A DNA stretch of 64,000 nucleotides from Neoscytalidium dimidiatum (GCA_037367355.1 CM074699.1:434001-498000), one strand, 5' to 3'; positions 34,269-47,420 are shown, counted from the first letter of the stretch. Numbers and translations are program-made. The notes: generated by a model from the letters alone, not told the origin.

Positions 34269-37200
34269 ACGATTGAGATGACTGCCGGGCTGGTGCGGAG
34301 AGCCTGTGCTTCTGTTCCCCTTCTTTGTTGATACTTCTCAGACAGACTGCCGACTTTACTTGAAATGCTTCGATGTATAAATGCAGAAATGCACATTTCG
34401 CTGCTGGTTGCACTGTCTCCTTCACTGAGCTGCTGCTTTCGTGTCTAAATCGCTAAAATCGGCTTTCCTATTTCAAGCAGCAAATGAGTAGAGGAGCTGC
34501 TAGCAAAGAACAACGTTAATCGGGAATGACAGTGATTCTCTCAAAGTCAGGCCTGTCTGAATTGTTAGGCCTACCGGCTTGACCCCGAATATCACAAGCC
34601 AACTCACAGCACAGCAGCGACAAAAGCAGAGCCGAGTCAAGATCGATCTAGACTATGATGCAACCCTCAGATCACCCGGGTGCCGTTCGGTATGCATGTC
34701 TGGACTAATTGCGCTATATTCCTTGACGGAGGCACATCATTGAGCGCTAGGTCCGATTTACCGAAACTGGACTAAATTCAGGCCACCCACAGTCTCTGTC
34801 GGCTGTTGAAGGTACTTACAGCTTCGGCCAATGAACGCGTTGGGAGTTCGCGCAGAAAAAGTAATACAGCCACCTACAAACGAATGTGCATAACGCCACT
34901 CCCGCAGCAGATCGCCACTTCACTCATCACGCACACCTGGAACACCCCGGTGCACCGTCCGATTGGGGTTGTCCCATATGCAAGATGACCATTTTTGCAG
35001 GTCGTGCTGCAGGGGAACCCCCTTCAGCACCCCATCACGTTCAGCTATCTTCACGGCCGCGCTGCCGACCCTCCTGACCCGCCTTCCCATTGATGAGTGT
35101 CTTCGGGAGATCTACCGCAGCAGCGATCGGCGAGCGAGGCTTTTTCGCTCCTTCCGTCACACCTCTGCTTCATCATTCCATGGCTTTCTCTTTCAACTCG
35201 TCTTTGAATCGAGGTCTCAGGCATTTTCTGTGTAGAACACATCGTCTCTCAACCAACAAATCCGTATCCACTCGTCACATCCGGACCCATCTCCTGAAAT
35301 TTCGCCAGATCGATCGACATATCTATATCTAATAACGGGACAGCCGCAGCATGTCCGCCCCGCCGAGCACTCTCCGCTTGCCGCGCGCTGTTGTCCGTGC
35401 TTTTCCGCTCGCCGCCAGAGATTTCCGGTCCGCCCCGGCAGACTACCTACCATCAACGAATATACTTGCATGCATATCGCAACACCCTTGGTGGCTGGCC
35501 TAATGATGGACAATGTGATTAGGGCAAATCGGCCATAACGTGCCCAAAGCCAGAGTAGCAGGCATCTCTTGATGCTGCAGCAGTACAAACGTAATACATG
35601 GATGCCACGTACATGCTACTTCAGGCAACCCGGCGAGGAACTGACGTAGTGCCCACTTTTCTTCTCTTCTAGTCCTCACGATCTCCCCTTCCGACCCCTT
35701 CCCCAACCGTGCGCTGTAAAGCTGACATCCTCGATCCACAATCCAATTTCGTGCATGTATACCTACTTGTGTCCGAGGCGTGGCCCTCTCTTCTGCGATT
35801 AAATCAAAAATTGCACGAAGACCTGGCCCACTTGTCCGCATGCAGAAAACCTCGCACTCAAGCTAAGGTTTCGACGGTTGCCAACATGGCAGTACCCGCG
35901 AAGGTTTGGCGACGCGCTCCGCCTCCCGCTCCGCTGTTGAGCTTAATCTGCATTTCCATTGAAGAACAAATACTCGATTTGGACATCTGTCGTCATTTCC
36001 TAGTCGCTGTGTTGGGCCCCGATACGCGGCTCCACAACGCCAGTGGCTTGCTGTTACTCCTCCTGTGACCACCGGGGCTGCCGGTACTGAGATATACGCA
36101 GACCTTACATTACAGCGTTTCCTCTCTGCCATGTAGCCGCGCAGCTGGCTTGTGTCCCGCGGCAGACAGATGTATCCGCCAAAAGCAAGTAGCGGCAATC
36201 GGCGCCTACCATCCGTTTCAGGCCACCCACCCTCAACGTCTTCCCTTTCGGGTATTCTTGTCACCCTCGGTATTTAGTGCCGATTTGCGGGCGGCAATCG
36301 TAACATTGCTTTTTGCCAGCCACCCTCCCCTTTACGGATGCCGTCCCTGCATCGACTGCCGCGCATCGTCGTCCGCAGGGAAAAAGCAAGCGCTATTCTC
36401 GCGTGGCAGCGTCGTCTGTTTTAGTCCGCTTCAGGCCACCATTGTTTAACTTCTCTTCACGACGTCCCTCCGCTCGGAACTCTTGGAGGGCGGAGGGGAT
36501 ATACCCGGTAAATCCTCTGTTCATCATCTCGGCGCCCCATGCTTGCTTTTTCCATTCTGCCTCTTGATCCAACATTGGACAAGTTTTTCTCTTACTTCTC
36601 ACGATTAAGGTTCTTCTCTACCCACCTGCTCCCCGTCCCGGCTCTGCTGAATGATGCATCTGCCCTGCATGAAGAGACCATCCTGAGCTCATATCGCGCA
36701 AGAAGAAAGGGAGAAAAAAGCGCGCACGCGCCGATTGTTGGCCCCTTCCTCCACGTGGTGCTAGCATTTTGACCTGCATTCGAGGGACAAGGTCCGCTAC
36801 AGCTCTTCCCACTTCCGCTCCCGCATCCCGACGGCCGTGTTGGAGTAGGGCCGACGTCATAGACCGCAGACAAGAATGGACGAAGTCCTCCGCGCGTGTC
36901 GAATGTCTCCCAGTCCTGCCAATGGGACCTCCTCTGTAAAAGAAGCACTTCCACATGTCCTCGGAAGCAGAGCCTAGAAGCGCGCATGGAGCGGTGTGGG
37001 AACAGTGACTATGATCTCGAATGCCGTCATCATGTCTCGGGCTTGGCCTGGAGCTTTTGCTCCAGCCGAGTTCCGCTTGCTGAATGGCTGGAATTTCGAT
37101 GCTCGTTTGGCCAGTGTTGCGGCATGCCACGGGTGGGCAAAGTGCGCACCTAAGTCTCTGCCTCCCTCCCTCCCCACCAGGCCCGATTACTTGATGGGAG

Positions 37201-38291
37201 GGGGGGAAAAAAAAAGACTGCCAATGCGCGGTCGTCGGTCCGGCGTCCGCGGCGTGTCGGCCTCTGTTTCACATCCGCGCGCCCTCATTGCCGCTCCGCA
37301 AGAATGGATCGGCGGTGCTACAGTAGCCAGCACTTCTCCCCGGATCACATCGTCGTCACTAGCACTTCAGGAGAATTTTTTCCCCCCTCAACCCTCTCAT
37401 CAACGACCATACATGCCCAACAAAGTTACCGGATCCCAGCAGCCTGTGAAGCAGGAACCGAAGCATGCCCAATGGGGGGCGGGGGCGAAAGGAAGTGGCC
37501 TGGCTTTTCGTCACTTTGCAGTTCCATGCGTTGCTCGCCCACCCTCCACTTACTCCACACGCCCCGTCCCCCATCCCTTCCCCGAGATCTGGACCCCTTC
37601 TCCACCCCTCCCCTACATCGACGCATGCGCACCCTCATCGATAGGCACGGCTATCCGGTTTCTGGGTGCTCACCTCGTCACACAGGACATGGAGGGGAGG
37701 GCGGAAGAAGGAGGATAAGGAAAAAGGGCACCAATAGCGAGCCCACCAATTCGACCACGCTACGTAAGTCCCGATCGAGATACACGCACACATCTCATCC
37801 TCCCTCCTCCCTCTTCTCCGCGATTCGATACTCGCTGGCAGTAGAACAAGCCGGCCGACACCCACGCGGAGAATATGTGGAGAGGGAGAAAAACAAAAAC
37901 GAGTAGGCACACCACACCCGCATCCTCCCATCTTTCCGCGCCTTTTTCCCCCCCTTCCCCATTCCATACTTGGCTAAACAACCGCGTATAAGTCCGATTA
38001 GCTGGACGACCGTAGCCGCGCCCAAGTGCCACAGTGGCGTGGTGTGTCCTCAATCACACGTGGGCCCATCCTATTCTCTATATCAGCCACTCGTCCTTTC
38101 TAGTCCCCCAGACATAAAAGCAACTGCCCTACATCCCCCCTCCAGTTACACCTCCTCGATACATCCCACTTCCATCTCCCTCCCTTCACATCTCAACAGG
38201 CCCCCCCAGTGGTAAATGCACGCTCCCACCCACCTCTACAACCACCCACCATAAGGAAGACTCTCCCTTCTCCCCCCCAAGAAAGGAAAAG
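34269..38291. other. 4-kb gene-poor region
   Basis: The largest spacer. The last about 500 bp is strongly pyrimidine-rich and probably forms the promoter and leader of the MFS gene. Several ORFs (up to 240 codons at 36996-37718) have no motif and atypical composition. The decamer CAGGCCACCC occurs near 34782 and 36221, with a shorter match near 36433. No gene supported. Confidence 0.5.
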
Positions 38292-38975
38292 ATGCAGTCC
38301 ATCCTCCAAGACCGCGAAATCGGACGCTTCGTCCAGCACACGCACCACCAGGAAGACAACCGGTCCAAAGAACAGCCCGCCCCGCTCAAGCGGCGCGCGA
38401 CGCCCATCACGCTGCCGCTGCCCAACCTGGGGCCGGATATCGAGCAGGCGTGGGACGCCGACGTCGAGAAGCAGCTGGAGAGCGCGGCTTCGACGTCGTC
38501 GTCGTCGTCGTCGTCGTCGTCGCGGATATGGAAGGCTGGTGTGGCGCCGCCGAGCAGCAGCAGCGGGTGCTCGTCGACGACGACGACGACGGCGGCGGCA
38601 TCGCCCGCGGAAAGTAGGCGCGGGTCGGCTGATAGCGGGAAGACGGAGTGCGGATACGCGTCTCTTTCCTCTTCGTCGACGCTCAAGGGCGATGGATCCA
38701 AGGAGGGCAGCCCTCGTCCTTCTTCGCCTTCTTCTTCTTCGGCCGATGTGGAGAAGGTGACGCTGCCGCAGCAGCAGCCACCAGATAGCGGCTACGCCTC
38801 GACCACCTCCTCTCGACCCTCGACGCGGAAGACGTCCCTCTCGTCATCGTCGTCTTCTCCATCCTCCTTACCCGGCAATACCCACCGCTTCTCCGCGCCC
38901 CGGCCCGACGAGTCCACCGAGCGCATCCTCAGCCACTTCTCGCCTTACACGGCGTCCGACTCGTCCTTTCCCCCA

Positions 38976-39007
<32 letters not shown>

Positions 39008-40545
39008 GTGCACCAAGCCATGCCCGCCCACCCCGCCCGCCTCGCCGGAGCAGCTCGAGCGCCGCCGCATCATCCCCGTCCACAGCTACGGGCCGCACGA
39101 CCCGACGAACCCGCGCAACTGGGCGCTGGCGCGGCGCGCGCGCAGCTTCGCGCTCGTCGCGCTGCTGTCCTTCACGCAGACGTGGGCGGGCAGCGCGGAC
39201 TCGTCGTACAACGCGGCGGCGGCGCGGGCGCTGGGCGTCGGGCGCGTGGCGGCGTCGCTCAACACGGCCATGTTCTCGCTGGGCATGGGCGTCGGGTCGC
39301 TGTTCGTGGGCCCGCTGAGCGAGACGGTCGGGCGCAACGGGCCGTACTTCGTGGCCGGGGCCGGGTGGCTGGCGGGCGTGGCGGCGACGGCGGGCGCGCG
39401 CGACCTGGCGGGCCAGGTGGTCGCGCGGCTGGTGGTCGGGCTGTGCGCGAGCGTGACGGGGTCGGTGAGCGGGAGCAGCGTGCATGATTTGTTTGATGTG
39501 CGGGAGCGGAGCGTCGTGTTTCCGTTGCTGGCGCTGATGAATACGCTGCGTAAGTTTCTCCCCCCTCTTGCCTTCTTGCTGGATGTGGGATGGATGCTGA
39601 TAGTCAGTAGCGAGTGCGCTGGCGCCCATTCCTGGTGGGTGGATTTGCCAGTCCGCGAGGCTCAGTTACCACTGGGCGGATTGGATCAGCTTGATCATAG
39701 GCGCGCCGGCATGGTTGCTTGCGTTGCTCTTTCTCCCGGAGACGTACTCGCCGCTGCTGCAGAGCTGGAAGGCCCGGCATCTGCGCTGCGTGACTGGTGA
39801 CCACCGGTACAGGAGCGGATTGGAATCGGGTGGCGGCCTCGTTGCTCGGCTGAAGGAGACGCTGCCACGACCCCTCATCTTTTGGGGAAGGGAGCCCGTC
39901 ATCATCATCCTGGGCATCTACACCGTACTGTTGAATGTCCTCCTGTTCGTCTTTCTCTCGGCTTTTGAGTTCCTCTTCACAGATACATATGGTTTCTCTG
40001 ACGGGGAAACGAACACTGTCTTCCTCGCCATTGGGGCTGGAACAATCTTCAGCACGCTCTTAATACCTATCTGGTACGTTGTCGATTCGCGAGCTCTTCG
40101 CCAGCGCCAGATATACGATGGTCCCGGGGCTACGCTCCCACCGGAAGTACGTCTCTGGTCTTCCATGATCGCCTCGCCCTTTCTGTCGATCAGTATCTTC
40201 TGGCTAGCTTGGACGAACTATCCGTCCATCTCTCCTTGGTCAGGCATCGCTGCGTGCTTTGTCTTCGGATACGCTCTTATCTCGATCCAAGTCTCCAGCT
40301 TCCAGTATATCATCGACAGTTACGGCCCATACGCTGCAAGTGCGATGGGAGGAATCACCTTGGCCAGGTTTACCCTGGCTGCCGGCATGAACGTCGCCTC
40401 CCGACCAATGTTCCAGGCCTTGGGTGTGCATTGGACGTTGACGATCATCGGCTCCATTGCTGCGGTCTTGATCCCGGCTCCTTGGATCTTCTACAAGTAT
40501 GGCGCGAAGGTGAGGGCGCGCAGCAAGTATGCAGTGTACGCATGA
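38292..40545 (+). CDS. Major facilitator superfamily transporter (DHA1-like) with long Ser-rich N-terminus
   Basis: Two exons (38292-39549 and 39608-40545) give 731 residues. The first about 260 residues are a hydrophilic, Ser-rich, presumably cytosolic tail with poly-Ser and poly-Ala runs. The membrane part opens with the hallmark DPTNPRNWALARR and continues with helices around FALVALLSFTQTW. The motif-A-like loop GPLSETVGRNGPY and then about eleven further hydrophobic segments follow. Fungal DHA1 carriers of this kind are proton-coupled exporters of drugs, polyamines or metabolites at the plasma membrane. The extended N-tail may be regulatory or phosphorylated. The substrate is unknown. It stands alone between spacers, with no cluster partners visible. 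Confidence 0.88.
38497..38521 (+). repeat. In-frame triplet repeat encoding poly-Ser
   Basis: A (TCG)n array within the N-terminal tail of the MFS protein. Confidence 0.85.
38982..39007 (+). repeat. In-frame (GCT)n repeat encoding poly-Ala
   Basis: A GCT triplet array that gives a run of about ten Ala shortly before the first membrane segment of the MFS protein. Confidence 0.85.
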
Positions 40546-42025
40546 TTGCAGGAGGGAGAGGCCGACACGGAACCAGCTCGTCTCTATTATTTGTGGCCTG
40601 TTGCATAGCGAGGAGTTGCCGCTATTGCGTGAGTGGAAGGCATAGCCTTGTGTGCGCATCTTGTTCTTTTGTTCTTTCAGTCTTTTGTCAGTGTTTTATA
40701 CTTTGTGAAAAGCATCACAGAAAAGTGTAAGAAGAGGCGTGGCATCATGTTTTTGATGCATGACAATGAGCATGAACAGCATTGGAATCCAGCAAAAAAG
40801 CATTTGGGACCTAGATAGAATAAAAGCGCGATACACCGAATGAGCTGCAAAAAAGGAGTAGCACATCGAAGTGTCAAGATCGAAATGAGATTTGGCTTGA
40901 GGATCTGGAGTGAAACAGGGTGGAGGTAGCACGTCCCCCGGAAAATTTGACGATCATTTGGTTAGTGAGATGATCCAAGCCGCTTTGTGAAACGAGAGAG
41001 CAGCTCTGCGGACATGCTCGATGTTATTTCTGGGATATGGCAGGGGATCCGAGATCGGCCTGACAAGGATGGACGGTGAGCGGTACGAGCTGAAGTTGCA
41101 CAGGACAGCGAAGGCCATAGATAACGCCCGGCGCGTCACCCTTGATGCTGCTGTGAGGGGTACGCGGGGAAGCAGCAGATTGGGTTCGAAGAAGACGCGA
41201 GTTGACAGCGCGTTGCCAGGCGTGGGTCCACGTGCACGGCGTCGAACGTCGAACCCCGCGCGATGCCGTCAGAGGAGCGTGGGAGCGTGTCGGGAACGAA
41301 GCTCAGCAGCAGCTCTCGCAGCAGTTTGCGCCGAACAAGCGCCAAGTCTCGCTTATTTGGCAGCTTCCTGCTGGCGACCGCCGTGAGCCCGCGCCCGCCT
41401 TGCCCTGCCGACCGAGCGCACCCAGACACCATCTCCTCCCTCGTTCAACTCAACCTTCAAAAACTCGCCGAAACCCACTGCGATGCCCACCCGCAGCCCA
41501 CCCGCAGCCCCCTCCGACAATGCCGCGCCCTGCCGCCATGTTTGCGCTCACAGACAGCCCTGTCGCTGCGCTCTTCAGCCGGCCGGCGCCTGACCAGCGG
41601 AGCCGGCGGCCCTGACGTGCCCTGGGCCCATGCCGACGCGCTAAGCCGTACCCGACGCTAGCGCCGTCATTCGGCCTGGAATGCGTTTCTCGCGCGCTGC
41701 TCTCTGAAGTTGCCCGCACTGGAGACTCGATCCATCTTCTCGCGCCCTCTACGCCTCACACAGCCCACCAGACGCTCGCCGTCCTCGTCTCTGCTGAGAG
41801 AATGCCCACTTCATCTTTCCCTCTGCACTCTGCCCGCGCAATCGTCAGCCTGCTTTGAAGCTCCGCCTCCCTCACGCCGCCAGCTCCACCCGACTCCGCA
41901 CACTGGCGACCGCTCATTTCGACACCCTCACGCTTCCACCACTGCTTTCGAGCCTTCCTGGCACTCAGACAGCCCTCTGAACCGCTAATCGTCTACTTTG
42001 CGCTCTCCTCCAGCATAATTGCATC
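40546..42025. other. Spacer and promoter of the PHD-finger gene
   Basis: About 1.5 kb; the right third is pyrimidine-rich leader-type sequence. ORFs here lack motifs. Confidence 0.5.
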
Positions 42026-44144
42026 ATGACGCTTCGCCGTTCGTCGCGCGCTCCACCGCCTGCGCACAGCAACTCCTCCTCCTCCCTCTCCTCCCGCGAC
42101 CGCACAACCAGATCAAACAACAAGGCATCCTCGCCGCAGAAGTCTGTCTCTCCAGCTTCCCTGTCGTCTGACGACGGGGACGACACCGGTCGCAACCGTC
42201 ACAGCGAGGAGCCTCAGACCCGGCGCCGCACACGCGCTCAAGACATCGAGGAGGAGGAGGCCGCCAAAATGGACGAGGAGCTTGACGAAGAAGTCGGCGA
42301 CGACGAGGAGGAGACCACTCGCTGCATTTGCGGCTACCAGGAGTACCCGGGCCCGCCGTCAGACGATGAGGATCTGGCGGTCGGCTCGGATCTCCAGGCC
42401 GAGGATGTCGGTGGCCTCTTCATCCAGTGCGATAAATGCAAAGTGTGGCAGCATGGCGGCTGCGTAGGCATCATGGAGGAGAAAGCGGTACCGGAGAACT
42501 ACTTCTGCGAAGAGTGCAGAAATGATCTGCACAATCTGCTCTCCAGTCCAAAAGGGTGCGTCAGGTCTCATAATCTCTACAGCCCAACCGTTATCCCCTC
42601 AGCACTATTTGCAGTCGATCGGCGACGCTCAACCCTAGGAAAGGCGGTGCGAAACTGCCTTCCGGTTGCACTCAGCTGACGCCACCGGCGCCAATTCACA
42701 CACCTGACAACAGAAGTCGCCTTAAACGCTCGTAGGCATCTACTGATGGAGCCATCAACAGACAGAAGTATTCTCATTACATTCCGGTCGTCGGCAACAG
42801 GGTGCCCGCGAAGCATTCGGCGCGGAAGTCGTCCATCTCCAAAGACGCCGAGTCTCGGAATTCGAGGGACAAGGACAAGCAGTCGAGGTCAAGCGTCGAA
42901 GCATTTACGAAGCGTCGCTCTACAATGAATAGTCGGGCCGCCTATGATGATGATGAGGTCCTTCGCCAGGTCCTCGAAGACAGTAAAGGCGAAGGTGGCG
43001 CGACGACGTCGGAGAATGGCACTAGAAAAGGCAAACGAGGTCGCGACGATAGTGAAGAGTGAGTTAATTCGCTTGCCCGCGTGCCGTTGCTCTTGGTCCG
43101 CATTGCTTGCTCCGTCAATGAATACTGACAGACGACTACCCACAGTGTCAAACAGGGTATTAAGCGACAACGGACTGGTTCGGGCTCTTCCAGCTCTCCC
43201 GCTCCTTCAGACGGTTTGGACTCGGAGGATGACGGCCGTTCAAAGAGCAATTCCACAAGCCAGAAACAGAAGCCCCGCGGTGCTGCAGCGAGGAGCCAAC
43301 AGGAGCGTATAGCAAGGGAACAGAAGGAGAAAGAACGGGAACGAGCCGAGGCTGCCGGGAAGCGGAAAGGACGCGCGGAAAGAAGACGGGCGGAAGGTAT
43401 GAGCGCAATTGGCAGTATGTCGAAGATGGAAAAGTTGCTGACAGACTCCATGCAGATCTGGATCTGGACCACTCCGTGAAAGAACCGGTTAACGAAGCAG
43501 AACAGCAAGAGGCCGAGACTCCATCCAACCCGACCCGTGAAACTCCAACCGCGACCGCTACCAACTCCAAGAAACCGGGCAAGTCTGGCGGGCAGAAGCG
43601 CGGTGGCAATCGCGTTGGGCGCAACCAATACACACGTGATCGAGACATCAATTCTGTCGACAAGGCGCCGGGATCGCCCGGCCGGAACGGCGCGCGCAAT
43701 CACAAGGATAAGGATGAAGAGGGTTCGCCGGTGAACGGGATAGACGCGGCGGCGAACGGCAGCGGCAGCGATGTCCCGGCGTCTGGAAAAGGCATCAAGA
43801 ATGGAAAGAAGATGGGCGTGTCGAAGCTTGATAAGATCAGCTGGAAGGACATGAACGGTACAGCGTCGCACATGCTGGAGTACATATCGCGTGTCCAGGT
43901 TGAGATGGCGAGTGAGAAAACCACAACCACGGCGTCGGCCATGGCCGTTGTAAAAACGCTGCAGGTGATGAATGGCGACAGCCCGGATAAGATGGCACGG
44001 ACGGATGGCAACGGCACGCTTGCCAAAACATCGGACGGAAAGGAAGAAAACTACGATGGGCTGAACAGCCTTGAGATGATGGATGTACTGACAAGGAACC
44101 TGGTGCTATGGCAGCAGAAGTTTGGAGAGCACCGGGATAAATAA
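42026..44144 (+). CDS. CTI6: PHD-finger protein, Cti6-like subunit of the Rpd3L histone deacetylase complex
   Basis: Four exons (42026-42555, 42762-43058, 43146-43396, 43456-44144) give 588 residues. An acidic stretch (EEEEAAKMDEELDEEVGDDEE) precedes a PHD finger with C100, C102, C135, C138, H143, C146, C161 and C164 (C4HC3). After it comes SPKGQKYSHYIPV, characteristic of fungal Cti6-like proteins. Basic, low-complexity sequence follows, then a conserved-looking helical end (KISWKDMNGTASHMLEYISRVQVEMA and on to VLTRNLVLWQQKF). In yeast, Cti6 is an Rpd3L subunit whose PHD binds methylated histone H3 tails. Nuclear location is expected. The gene symbol is by resemblance, not proven orthology. 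The third intron end was placed at 43455, since other acceptors cause early stops. Confidence 0.85.
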
Positions 44145-45259
44145 TTCTTTGGACTATTGGACACGATGGATCGGGCGTTCAGGGTTTGCTTCACTCCAAG
44201 AGACAGTGTACTGGGCCTCGGGTTACGGGTAGGGCTGGAGTTTGATGCCACGGCGTCCTTGCTTCTTCATCCGATCTCCGCCACGGTGCGAGCTGGTCTC
44301 TGGGAGCTTTTGATTCCGTCAATTTCTTTATGTAGCTGGCGTTCTGGCACGCGTGATGGAGTTCGGGATTCGGCGGGATTGGCAGCACAGGCGTTTGGGA
44401 GCGAAACCGAGCCCCTCGTGGGGGCCATGATTTTGTAGTTACATGCGCAGCTGGATAGGAACAGGTGTAGGTGGGCTTCGAATCAAGAGAATCTGAACCA
44501 CGCTCGCATGCACTCGGCGCTGCGGCGCTGGACCCTGGTTTGCGGTCGGTCCCGGCATTGCTCGTGCGGATTCTTTGATATGAGTACAGCCGCGGCGGTG
44601 CTCTGGCCAGCGCAGCATCCTCAGGAGCACGGCGAGAGGGGCACGTCGCGCCTGGGGGAGGACCGGTCAGAGGCGCGCTTGATGACGCAGGTCGGGACAT
44701 GGGAGATTGATATCCGGCCAATTTATAAGACCGTTCCCCGATGGGGGTTAGCGCCTGTGACATGGGACCTCCAACGACTTGACCTCTTTCCCCATGCCCG
44801 CGACGTACCCGCCAGCCAAAGCAGTCGTTGTACAGTCGACCACCTGCATCGAAGACGCCAAGTAGTGAGTATGCCCGCGCTTCGCCCTCTCCATCGCCCT
44901 TGCCCGCTCCAGCAGCCGCTCCAGCATGCGCAAACGCAGCTGGGGCCAACGCATCATTCCCAGCTTGCCGAGAGATTTCGAGATGCACCGCACACCACGG
45001 CGCCAGCGCCCACACGTCGGCCCGCTCGCCATCGGCGCCCGCCTGTGTTGCTCGCGTGCATCTCAACGCGCCTGCGCCTCTACTCGGCCGTGCGAGCCCC
45101 GCTGTGTGCGCGAGTGTAGCGGCCCAAGGGGCCGTTGGCCAGCAAGAATCTTTCCACTGACCGTTCGAGTCACTGCCAGAAGAAGAAGAAGAAGCTTGCA
45201 CCTCTCGCGCGCATCGCTTGACCGCAGAATCCCAGACGCGGAAGGAGACAGAATCCGCC
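44145..45259. other. Spacer between the PHD-finger gene and the next plus-strand gene
   Basis: About 1.1 kb of GC-rich sequence. A 404-codon ORF on the minus strand (44191-45405) runs across it and into the next gene; I reject it as a composition artefact. Confidence 0.5.
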
Positions 45260-47420
45260 ATGGCAGCCGCTACCGATGCATATCGAGGATCCGGTTCGTT
45301 CTCTCCAGCTGCTTCCCTCAGCCCAACTGCGCCGCCCCACCTCCACCACCGTTTGCACGCCCGTTCGCCAAAGCAACACAGCCATGCCTCGTCCGGCCCT
45401 CCCACGAGTCGCCATGCTCAGCGACCTCATACGCCTTGCGACGTATTCGCTAACGTGTATACTTTCATGGGCAGGCTACGACTGGCGATCCACCTCCATC
45501 CGCCACTCCTCCCCAGACACCGTTTCTCCGCTCTACCCAGACCGTCCTATCAGGCGTATGACGCTTCTCTCGCACCATGCACGTTGACCTGCAGACGCTG
45601 ACCATCTGTTCACAGCGCTTCCCAAGCGCCGTCTTCGCGCCCGCTTGTCGCCCGAGCAGGCGGACTCCATAACGTATCCCTCGCCGCCCGTGAGCTCTCC
45701 GCCAGTGTTCGACTTCCCCTACACCCACCCGGACAAGGTCGCGAGCATCTCGACGCGCCAGCAGCGCGGAGAGAAGGAACACAAGTGCAGCTGCGGCGCG
45801 GACCACTCGGAACCCGAGAGTGAGGAAGATGACGACGAGCGGCTCGGTTGGTCTCAACCTCGGCGAAAAATCTCTAGCAAGAGTCTTCTGACACTGGAAG
45901 CAGCGACGGGCGGCTTGAGCAGCAACGTGTCGAAACCTCTTCCGCCGGGCTCTGCCTCGTCAGCCGACGGCTACGAGTCCTTTGAGAACACGAACAACAA
46001 GAAGAAACGGAAGATACCAGTTTCGGGCAGCGCTGGACACCACGGAAACCTGACGGCCGAGATGGCGAGCATGGGCATCTCGACGCACGGCGGCGATGGT
46101 GCCCATGACGGAGAGAACAACGTGGGGCAGTACTACGGAAGCGGCTCGTCTGCCATGCCCGCGCCGGGCTCGGGAACGGGCATATCAGGAGCTGGCAGAG
46201 GACGGTATGGCAGATCAGCAGCAGCGAGGTCCTCGAACGAGCGGCGACCGTTGGGAGCTTCTACTTCTAGTCTCAACGCTTACGCTAATGGCGGCGCCGG
46301 CAGAGCACGAACGAACGGCGCAGTGGCAAACGCAAAAGGTGCGCTCTCATCTGGCTTCGCGGAAACGCGCAGAATGTCGGCTAACGGCGAAGCAGCGGCT
46401 AATTACGATCACGGCATCATTTCCACTGCAATTGCCAATGCCAACGCCGCCGGACACGCCGCTCAGCAGAACAAGGGCAAGGAGAACGTCAGCCTGCTAC
46501 AACAGGAAGCTGCGAAGACAACCCCGCAGAAGACGCAGTTCACCTTCACCTGTGGATCGCCTAACCAGCCGACCTGGCCGAGTCAGAACGGAGCTTATCC
46601 AAACACTTCCGATCCGCGCGCTCCTCCACCAGCTCCATCATCCGCAGGACCACCTTCCGCCTCACGCATACCACTCCCAACCCAAGCGAACCGCACGACG
46701 CATGGTACACAGACCAGCCCCCAGATGAATGGTGCGCAACAAACTGCTGCGGCAGGCCAGCAGGCGGCGCCGTCAGCTGCCAACGCTCAGCAAGTTGCGC
46801 CACCACAGCAGCCCAAGAAACCCCGTCGCCGCCCCGAGAAGATATACGCTATGGCGGCGCGCCGTCGCCGCCTTCAGCAGGAGTATACGAACTACCATCA
46901 CCCTCCGTCGCGTGATGACATCTGGATCTGCGAGTTTTGCGAGTACGAGGATATCTTCGGCGAGCCACCGCGCGCTCTCATCCGGCAGTACGAGATTAAA
47001 GATCGGAAGGAACAGAAGAGGATGGCGGAGAAGCGGCGTTTACTGGAAAAAGCGAAGATGAAGGGACGGAAGGGCAAGAAGGCAGCGAAGAATGCTAAGA
47101 ATGGAGCGGCAGCGAATAACCAGCATGCTCAGCAGCAGCATGCACCTCAGCATGGCTACGACCATCAAGTTCATCCTGATGGAACCATCGATGGACAAGA
47201 CGAGTACTTTGAGGATGACTACGACGATGGTGTGGCTCCGCCGGATGTCGATGCTGATGTCGATGCTGGGTACGTACCTCCGCCAGCTGATTCCGAACCA
47301 CCAGGTGATACCTTGATCTCTCAGGACCATGGTCATGAGGCCACCACCGACGAGCTTAGTGAGGGCGGTGGACCTGTCCGAGCAGACCCCGAGCCTGGTG
47401 CAGTGGGCAAGGGCGTTTGA
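45260..47420 (+). CDS. Large low-complexity protein with Cys-pair motifs, function unknown
   Basis: A short first exon (45260-45293) and a long second exon (45616-47420) give 612 residues; the 322-bp intron is long for this window. The junction reads MAAATDAYRGSALPKRRLRARLSPEQADS. An in-frame Met at 45218 is possible. Near residue 50 is an HKCSCG plus acidic SEPESEEDDDE block. The middle is Gly/Ala/Asn/Gln-rich and likely disordered. At about residues 395-450 a basic segment (KKPRRRPEK) precedes the best-conserved-looking part, DDIWICEFCEYEDIFGEPP, a Cys pair in an aromatic context. A Lys/Arg-rich helix and an acidic tail follow. It lies 1.1 kb downstream of the PHD-finger gene on the same strand. 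A nuclear role is plausible from the basic blocks but is only inference. Confidence 0.72.

Noticed and set aside
36996..37718. 240-codon plus-strand ORF in the 4-kb spacer
   Set aside because: No domain, unusual Pro/Ser/Arg composition, overlaps other equally long ORFs and lacks promoter signals.
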